The notes under the pieces were generated by a model that saw only the letters and a list, made by a program, of their open reading frames with translations, was not told where the DNA came from and did no database searches. A DNA stretch of 64,000 bases from Hydractinia symbiolongicarpus (taxonomy: Eukaryota > Cnidaria > Hydrozoa > Anthoathecata > Hydractiniidae): assembly GCF_029227915.1 (NCBI RefSeq), contig NC_079884.1:806001-870000 (forward strand), written 5' to 3'. Of the stretch, positions 58,224 to 64,000 are shown piece after piece. The translations under genes and the position numbers were made by a program. Each line of letters starts with the position of its first letter. Positions within the stretch are counted from its first letter, which is position 1.

Positions 58224-58439
58224 ATGGCAGAGAGCAAGATATGTTCAAAATGCTCAAGATCTCTCATCCTGAACCAGTTCAAGATGAAGCGTAACGGTCA
58301 ACTAACAAGTACATGCATCTCCTGCCTCGATAAAAAGAAATTGTCAAAGGAGCGTCGTACGCGCCGCGCCGGCACGTACCCTCTACACGAGGTCATAGCT
58401 ATCTGTACCATATTGAAGCCCAGAGTTCCGAAGGAATGA
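58224..58439 (+). CDS. Zinc-ribbon-like small protein A of PolB element
   Basis: 71 residues from ATG at 58224. Two Cys pairs (CSKC near residue 7 and CISC near 34), with basic text between and after (LDKKKLSKERRTRR), suggest a four-Cys zinc ribbon. The same Cys spacing appears in the next gene, so they are probable paralogues. Earlier in-frame ATG at 58143 would place the hairpin inside the coding region, so I prefer 58224. Nucleic-acid binding is a guess. Confidence 0.5.
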   Translation: MAESKICSKCSRSLILNQFKMKRNGQLTSTCISCLDKKKLSKERRTRRAGTYPLHEVIAICTILKPRVPKE

Positions 58440-58564
58440 CCTGGAAACACTACGAGTTTGTTCATATTCACCAGAAGATACCGTTTAAATACCAGGAAAC
58501 AGGAAGTCTTTAACGCTTGCTGACGTTGCAAAGGCATTACACAAGGCGTATCTTTCCATAGTAA

Positions 58565-58960
58565 ATGGAGATCAAACGTTGTAGAGGATGCAAGCACGTT
58601 CTAACCCGCGGCAAGTGGAATGGCCGAACAAAAATCTGTATAAGCTGCCTGGCCAAAGCGAGGGAGAAACAGCATACCAAATGCAAAGACATCAAAGACG
58701 TTGAACACGAGGTAGATTCTCTTGCCATTGATAGGGAAATTAGAGGGTTTCAACAGGATGATAACTACCTACTTCTTAACACCCTGTTGACATACAACAT
58801 TATATCCCAGTACATTGAACTCATCGGAGCACCCTCTGATGTCAACCAGGAAAAGGCACGGCTCGTCAAGAGATATTGCAATGCGCTGCGATGCCTACAG
58901 GGAAAATTAATATATTCTCCAGTACCCCTTGAATATAGCACCCGAAATACCAAGCTGTGA
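58565..58960 (+). CDS. Zinc-ribbon-like small protein B of PolB element
   Basis: 131 residues. CRGCKHVLTRGKWNGRTKIC followed by ISC gives the same four-Cys pattern as the preceding gene. The rest is helical, with Asn/Leu-rich text (LLLNTLLTYNIISQYIELIG). Intact frame. Function not known. Confidence 0.5.
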   Translation: MEIKRCRGCKHVLTRGKWNGRTKICISCLAKAREKQHTKCKDIKDVEHEVDSLAIDREIRGFQQDDNYLLLNTLLTYNIISQYIELIGAPSDVNQEKARLVKRYCNALRCLQGKLIYSPVPLEYSTRNTKL

Positions 58961-59094
58961 CCTGCCTGTCGGGGGTCCTTGGTGAACAATCATGGCGGTG
59001 TGTTGATTTGATCAACATGTGCCGCGCTATACTCTAAAATTCATAACAGGAAATCATCAAACTATTGAATAAAATGTTAGACATTGTGAAGGAA

Positions 59095-59418
59095 TGAATG
59101 ACCCTAGTAAGAAATACTATATCAAGGGTGATTATGATGCATATTACAGGACTGACGTCTATATTCGACTATGCCTTGATTGCCCCCAGTTAAATGAAGA
59201 CAACAGCCTACTTGATGGTAAAAAGTCTAAAATTCTGGCCTTGCTCCCCACCAAGGAAAACGCTTAGGGGAACATGCTGACCTGGGATTTTTGATACCGC
59301 AACGTACCTTCCCTTAAAGGGCTCAACGGACCTTCTGGAATTATTATTAACGGATGAATATCACCATGAGAAGAACGTTTCGTTCACCGGCCTCACGATG
59401 CATTTGCTGATAGAATAA
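59095..59418 (+). pseudogene. Fragmentary gene of PolB element
   Basis: Coding-like text in shifting frames (for example DPSKKYYIKGDYDAYYR, then LLDGKKSKILALLP) ends, in another frame, with TAA at 59416-59418 directly before the ATG of the next gene. This spacing supports a real upstream gene with lesions. Not recognised. Confidence 0.35.
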
Positions 59419-59952
59419 ATGAGCGATATAGCCAAGCCGTACCCGAATTTACGGAGTGAACCTGCACAAAGCGCCGATATACCCGAGGAAAGCCATGTCT
59501 ACAGGCTCAAAAAAATTAAGGATATTGAAAAGTACCTGCGGGATGAGATTAAGGAGTGGAACAGACTCGCAAAGAGGTTTGAAATCCATGAGACCTTGGT
59601 GAGGTATGCGGACCATGGTCTGTTAGGTATAAGCGTTATCACGGTCTGCGGAATGCCGGGAAGGCTGGGCGTGAAATCCAAAAAGCACGAGACTATAAAG
59701 CTGAATTCTATCATTGATCTTATTTCAAAAGCCATTGAGAACGGAGTCATCAGCGACTATGAATTTACCCTGATCATACAGGAATATAATAAGTACATGC
59801 TTCTAAACGAACAGATACATCAACATGTTAAACAGATCGTTAACGCTATCAACGAACAGGAACGTGCCCAGTTAGTTCCTAAGGGCCGTGAATCTTCAGT
59901 CGGTACAGTATGTAAGCGGTACCTAGAGTCTCCGCCTGTGTATAAGCCTTAA
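59419..59952 (+). CDS. Coiled-coil/membrane-associated protein of PolB element
   Basis: 177 residues, intact. Pro-rich start (YPNLRSEPAQSADIPEESH), then YRLKKIKDIEKYLRDEI, a helical charged stretch, a Gly-containing hydrophobic part (GLLGISVITVCGMPG) and a second helical part with KHETIKL and SDYEFTLIIQEYNKY. I recall similar proteins beside PolB genes in invertebrate genomes, but the function is unknown to me. The start directly abuts the previous stop. Confidence 0.55.
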   Translation: MSDIAKPYPNLRSEPAQSADIPEESHVYRLKKIKDIEKYLRDEIKEWNRLAKRFEIHETLVRYADHGLLGISVITVCGMPGRLGVKSKKHETIKLNSIIDLISKAIENGVISDYEFTLIIQEYNKYMLLNEQIHQHVKQIVNAINEQERAQLVPKGRESSVGTVCKRYLESPPVYKP

Positions 59953-59960
59953 TTATATAT

Positions 59961-59994
59961 ATATTTTATAGGTCTCGTAGGGCCTATAAAATAT
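59961..59994. terminator. Perfect 12-bp hairpin between convergent genes
   Basis: ATATTTTATAGG and CCTATAAAATAT are exact inverted copies around a 10-nt loop. It sits 8 bp after one gene and just before the stop of the convergent gene, the expected place for a bidirectional end signal. Confidence 0.5.
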
Positions 59995-60005
59995 ACGGTT
60001 TTTTA

Positions 60006-60350
60006 ATCCTCATTTGGCAGCCATTCTTTTTTGAAGTCTTTATACCGACATTCTGTAATATGAACCTGAGGGTAGTAGTTTTTACCTTAAACATACACGT
60101 ATGAAATAGCCAGGATGTCACTGAGTTTAGCGTTCACGTAACGGTCCTTTTTCACAGATTCTGTCGTTAATTGCTCAGATATAAGATCTTCGATCTTGGA
60201 CCAGATTTGACGATACTTCACAACCCAATCAGGGTATTCTTCAAAGTCAAGACTCATCGCCGGTACTTCATTGGCGTTGTACCGGGTGACCCCATGTGGG
60301 GACCAGATTTTCGGTGTTTTTACCCAGAGGACTACTATAAGGTCTCGTGT
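60006..60350 (-). pseudogene. Convergent gene of PolB element, 5' truncated and frameshifted
   Basis: Minus-strand frame with VVLWVKTPKIWSPHGVTRYN, SLDFEEYPDWVVKYRQIW and DRYVNAKLSDILA. A stop near 60087 is followed, in another frame, by YYPQVHITECRYKDFKKEWL to TAA at 60006. The start is not identifiable: text upstream of about 60350 merges with a SINE. Not recognised beyond resemblance to proteins seen near other invertebrate PolB genes. Confidence 0.5.
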
Positions 60351-60411
60351 ATGATAGCCTATAATGTACCTTTGATCCCTACCTCCGTTAGCAGGGGATG
60401 GGATCTGACAT

Positions 60412-60555
60412 AGCCCGATTTTCCTCACATGGCATGGGTTGACCTGTAGCTGTGGTAAAGGCCCTTGTTAAACATGCCCGCGCTGTGGATTAAACCACGG
60501 ACCTTGTGGTTACGAAGCGAACGCCATAAATACAAGGCCACGCACCACTGCTCTA
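60412..60555 (-). repeat. tRNA-derived SINE (tRNA-Thr-like head)
   Basis: On the minus strand the head shows an anticodon-loop-like TTCGTAA and a T-arm GTGGTTTAATCCAC. The body then includes CCCATGCCATGTGAGGAAAA, sharing the GCCATGTGAGG core of the SINE at 39128. CGT as anticodon would suggest a tRNA-Thr origin. It marks the right edge of the PolB relic. Confidence 0.55.
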
Positions 60556-60565
60556 GACGACTGCT

Positions 60566-62160
60566 AAAAGAACTGGGTTTTCATGTATGTCAGCTAAACA
60601 TTTTTCAAGTCCTTATTTTTCATGTATAATATTTAAAATTTAATAGCACCAAATACATCCATCACACTGCTTAGGAACATAAATAGATTGTCAAGTAACA
60701 GTTTTATTCAGCTAAAAATCATATCTAATATACCAAAACGTTAAAGCATGCTTCTAAATGATGACATAAAAAGGATTCCATCTACAAAACAATTTTAGAT
60801 TGCATTAAGAAATCTCCTTCTAAAACAACGCTACGTGTGATACTTAAACGCTTATTATTGGAAATCGTACCTTGATGAATTTACAAATAACTGTATTTAC
60901 CTTAACAGAGTACAGCGCTTGTAGAATATGACAATTTTCTTTGTACATCATTTGTTGATAAAATAATCTCGACGAGGGCAAATCATGGTTTTGTCCGAAG
61001 GAGAGATTTTGAAAATTAATACTTCCAGATATTGCTGGAAATCGCTTTAATATAATCAAGACAACGGATTGGTTTAAAAGGGGCGAGGAAACGACCCTTT
61101 TTTATATAAGAAACGACTATATAAGAAACTTGCTAGTAGCCTTTCAAAAAATTAAGAAATGTTTACTGATGTAAAAATGTAAGAATTACTTAAGTAAAAA
61201 CATTTTTTCACATTTCACCATTAAGTTCCAATCAATAAGCTTTCCTGACAAATCGGAAAACTATTTAAAATTGACAATTTCAACAGAACAGATAAGATTA
61301 TAGATAGTAAATAATAAAAGGCAATATTTCATTTCTTCTTATATACTTGTTTATGAAGTCTTTGTCGTGTCAAAATTGTGTTTTTCATTGAAATCCCTTA
61401 TAAACCTAGTCAAATTTAAGAACTTGTTAGAAAACATTCCTAGTAAAAGACATCAGAATTTAAACTTCATTAGTTTAACCATGCGCTTGGCTTCTTATGA
61501 AAAAACGTATAGTGTTATTTTGTTGCCCCTTCTGCTACAAAATCTTTTGCCTTAAGATAGCTACATTCGTTTCAGGGCAAACCAACCTAACAAGCTACTT
61601 CACAAAAAATGTTTTACCCATAAAATGGCGTATACTCACTTTCGGTTTGCCGCATAACGCAAATAAGTTTCAAATTTTTAGCCGACAAAGTTATTTAACA
61701 GCCTAACAATTCGAACAATTTGTTAGTTCTTCGGATAATTGAGCTATCGGTAGCATACGGTATTTAAAACAATAACCAGTGGTTTTGGTAAATTCTATTC
61801 TACAAAATATTCTGAAAAATATGTGTAAGAATACAATGTGCTTCTGTCAAAAGTAGCCACCTGAAACATGTGAAAAAAGAGAAAGGAAATTTATAATACA
61901 GGGCTTCTACAAATGGTTCACAAGTTTACTTTGATAGGTTAATATACACTACTGAATTTGACAGACAAGAAAGATCAACGAACCAAACCTTACGCCATGC
62001 TTTAAAAGAAATTCGTCATCATAAACTGAATTCATGGTTAGCCAGCTAGTATAAATATAAGCCAGCACAGAAGGAAGATAAACTAGATTTACTAGATAAA
62101 CATAATTTTTATTGGTATATCTTTTTATACCTTAGTTCATCAATACTTCAAATGTATGAA
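60566..62160. other. Intergenic sequence, no gene recognised
   Basis: AT-rich spacer; no supported gene. Confidence 0.45.
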
Positions 62161-62167
62161 TACGTGC

Positions 62168-64000
62168 TTATAATTTCGATTGAGTTGAAAGTAATAATTG
62201 ATTGTCTTGCAAAGCTTTCGCAATATATTCACCGAAATCACCAGAGTGTGTTTTTGGATGACTGTTGTATGAGCTGACGGCATACAGAAAGCGATTCTCC
62301 ATCGGATTGTAGCAGACACCGTAACCGTCAGGAACGACTGGACCAAAACAAAGAGCTGCTGCTGCTTTTGCTGGTACCTAAAGAACGCAAAAAGTTCAAA
62401 TTAATTTGTCCAACCTATCTAGAATCTATATTATAATACCCGTATACGATGTTTGTCTGCCACGCAAAATGGTAACCGCAGTAACGAGACACAAAATGCG
62501 GTAAAATAAATTTTGCTAAGTTTTCTTTCAGGTGGAAAAAAACGTTCTTTTTTTAACCCAACCTCAGTGTCGATTTAATATGAGCTGATTCCAGGTTTTT
62601 TTTTGAATTAGTGCAGGTAGCTTGTGTTTTTATAAGCATAAGAGTATTTGAAATAAGACTCAAGGTTGTTGGTAAACTTTCTTGCACAAAATATGCTTAC
62701 AGTAAGCTTTAAATAATCCTGTTTTATACATAAAATAATCTATAAAGTTTTTTAAATAATAACAAAAAAAATTCGGGATATCATTTTTATGTAAAGTTGT
62801 GTGTACAAAGAATAAAACCGTTAAGTAAAATTCCTAAGTAAGATTCCTTCGACCTGCTCAGGGCGAGGATGTTTCAAAAGCGTTCAATACGTTAAAAGTA
62901 CAAAAGAAAGTAAGGACAATGCTATATCAAAGCCACTGGAAACAACGGATTGAACTTTTTGTACGGACTGTAAATAATACAAGCAAAGTAGCGAAATATC
63001 TCACCTGGCTAGTAGACAAGCGAAAGTGTAGTGCGTAGCCATACGCTTTATCGCGAAACAGTTCTGGAAGCGGTATGCCATTCTCTAATGCAATTAGTTT
63101 CAAACCAAGTAAATGTCTGTCGACGGCTTGAAAGTTCATAGCCTATGAAGTAACGTTGGATAAAATTTGACCAATAAATGATTTCTAAAAGTTAACAGCA
63201 GGTTGTTTACCTCTATAGTATATTTCACATGTGCTTCAACAGCTTTCATAAACAGCTTTCTCTTTACTGAGCTCTAAATATTTAAAAGAAGAACTTATAA
63301 AAACAACAGACGTAACTTTACGTGGCAGACATGCAGCACGCGTAACTTTACGTGGCAGACATGCAGCACACGTAACTTTACGCGGCAGACATGCAGCACG
63401 ACAATAAACCGCGCAGTAGCGGATAATTTCTTTAGGAACCAGTCTTGTTAAAAATATCTGGCATATATCTAACTTTGGATTTCGTCGGTTTATGACGGAC
63501 ACTCGTAATTACTATGAAGTAAAGTGTTCACGAAAACGATAACGATCATGTTGTTTTAACAAGTCAAGGAATTGCCACCAATCCCTGACTATCAAGGAGT
63601 AACTAACTAGTCTACATCACTGTTGTCGATTATAGGTGGACATTTGTCCCCCTCATTCGTGATGTTGCCAAAGTAAAAAAAAATCAAAAGAATAAACATA
63701 CGACTTGTTTGCTTCCCAAAATGTTGTGACAATCAAATCGAGAATTTCTAATAATTTACATTTAAAACTCGATCCTATAGGATCATATAGGAGACTAATG
63801 ATTTTTTTGACTGAAACAACATAAAATGGATTGCCACAGAAAAACTTCTACACATAAGTTATTTTTAACAACTTACATCATAATTGTTTCGATCCATTTC
63901 TCTCGCGTATCTTGCAGCAGCAGGAGTAGCCGACCTGATTGTTTCAGTTCTTCCGTTCACAAATTTTCGAATTGAAGCACTTTCGTAAGTAGGAGGATGA
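62168..64000 (-). CDS. CRAT: Carnitine O-acyltransferase (CRAT-like), C-terminal exons, partial
   Basis: Four exons on the minus strand: 64000-63877 (continues beyond the window), 63266-63211, 63142-63005 and 62377-62168, with GT-AG borders and matching phases. They encode [39 protein letters not shown], then [16 protein letters not shown], the signature C-terminal motifs of carnitine acyltransferases, nearest to carnitine acetyltransferase in my judgement. The TETIRS and STSQ motifs contribute to the carnitine site; the catalytic His lies upstream of the window. The last residues are SKL, a canonical peroxisome-targeting signal. CRAT moves acetyl groups between CoA and carnitine. No lesions are seen. 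Confidence 0.9.
63311..63400. repeat. 30-bp minisatellite, 3 copies, in CRAT intron
   Basis: CGTAACTTTACGTGGCAGAC plus ATGCAGCAC(G/A) occurs three times head to tail, with one change in the third copy (CGCGG). It lies inside the intron between the 63211-63266 and 63877-64000 exons. Confidence 0.9.

Larger units (their letters stand above)
53200..60410 (+). mobile_element. Virus-like PolB element (compact gene cluster, decayed)
   Basis: Intronless, closely packed genes, nearly all on the plus strand, with a higher GC content than the flanks: SAP-like protein, family-B DNA polymerase, several small proteins with membrane or zinc-ribbon motifs, a coiled-coil protein, then a convergent minus-strand gene. 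Perfect hairpins sit between genes at 58191-58223 and 59961-59994. Maverick/Polinton and adintovirus-like elements combine PolB with integrase, protease, ATPase and capsid genes, but none of those is recognised here. Terminal inverted repeats were not found. The right end may have been cut off near 60345-60410 by a SINE. Most genes have stops or frameshifts, so it is a relic. Confidence 0.72.

Noticed and set aside
53200-60410. Complete Maverick/Polinton
   Set aside because: No integrase, packaging ATPase, protease or capsid gene and no terminal inverted repeats were recognised in the window.

Overview
The window reads as AT-rich animal genomic DNA with short-intron host genes and a heavy load of mobile elements. 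The mix of TSSK-type kinase, SLC49A4-type transporter, geminin, PLPP6 and carnitine acyltransferase, together with a Penelope-like element, a short-LTR Copia, a Phantom/MULE-like element and a protein-primed-type PolB element, fits an early-branching metazoan. A cnidarian, possibly a medusozoan, is my best guess. That is an inference from gene content and base composition, not a match to a database.

Layout: 507-1228 is the 3' end of a TSSK-like kinase gene. 1500-4505 is a satellite-bearing repeat with about 93 copies of a 30-bp unit. 6411-13010 is a nest: an old element with GAACC-rich inverted ends holds a complete but dead Copia (7046-12695, 77-bp LTRs, TSD TATAC), and the Copia integrase holds a TTAA-flanked MITE (9753-10862). 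13.0-34.2 kb has no intact gene that I can see. It carries decayed tandem repeats, a KDZ-like fragment, a Penelope-like pseudogene with a hammerhead-like remnant, tRNA-derived SINE heads and a HIRAN-like fragment. 34.2-38.7 kb is a second satellite-bearing copy in inverted orientation, sharing a unique leader with the first. 39459-42439 is a DNA transposon (MULE-type transposase, Ulp1-like protease, PHD finger) with an 11-bp target duplication.

Host genes resume at 42.6-46.0 kb with a complete four-exon SLC49A4/DIRC2-like transporter. Geminin (minus) and PLPP6 (plus) follow head to head at 50.2-51.9 kb. The window ends inside a minus-strand carnitine acyltransferase gene with a C-terminal SKL. 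A 46-bp perfect inverted repeat around a hammerhead-ribozyme-like core lies at 47371-47552.

53.2-60.4 kb is a compact, intronless, virus-like gene cluster built round a broken family-B DNA polymerase. It includes a SAP-like protein, small zinc-ribbon proteins, a membrane protein and a coiled-coil protein, with perfect hairpins between genes. No integrase, packaging ATPase or capsid gene is recognisable. This cluster, the palindrome-flanked ribozyme-like core and the paired satellite elements are the most unusual parts of the window.
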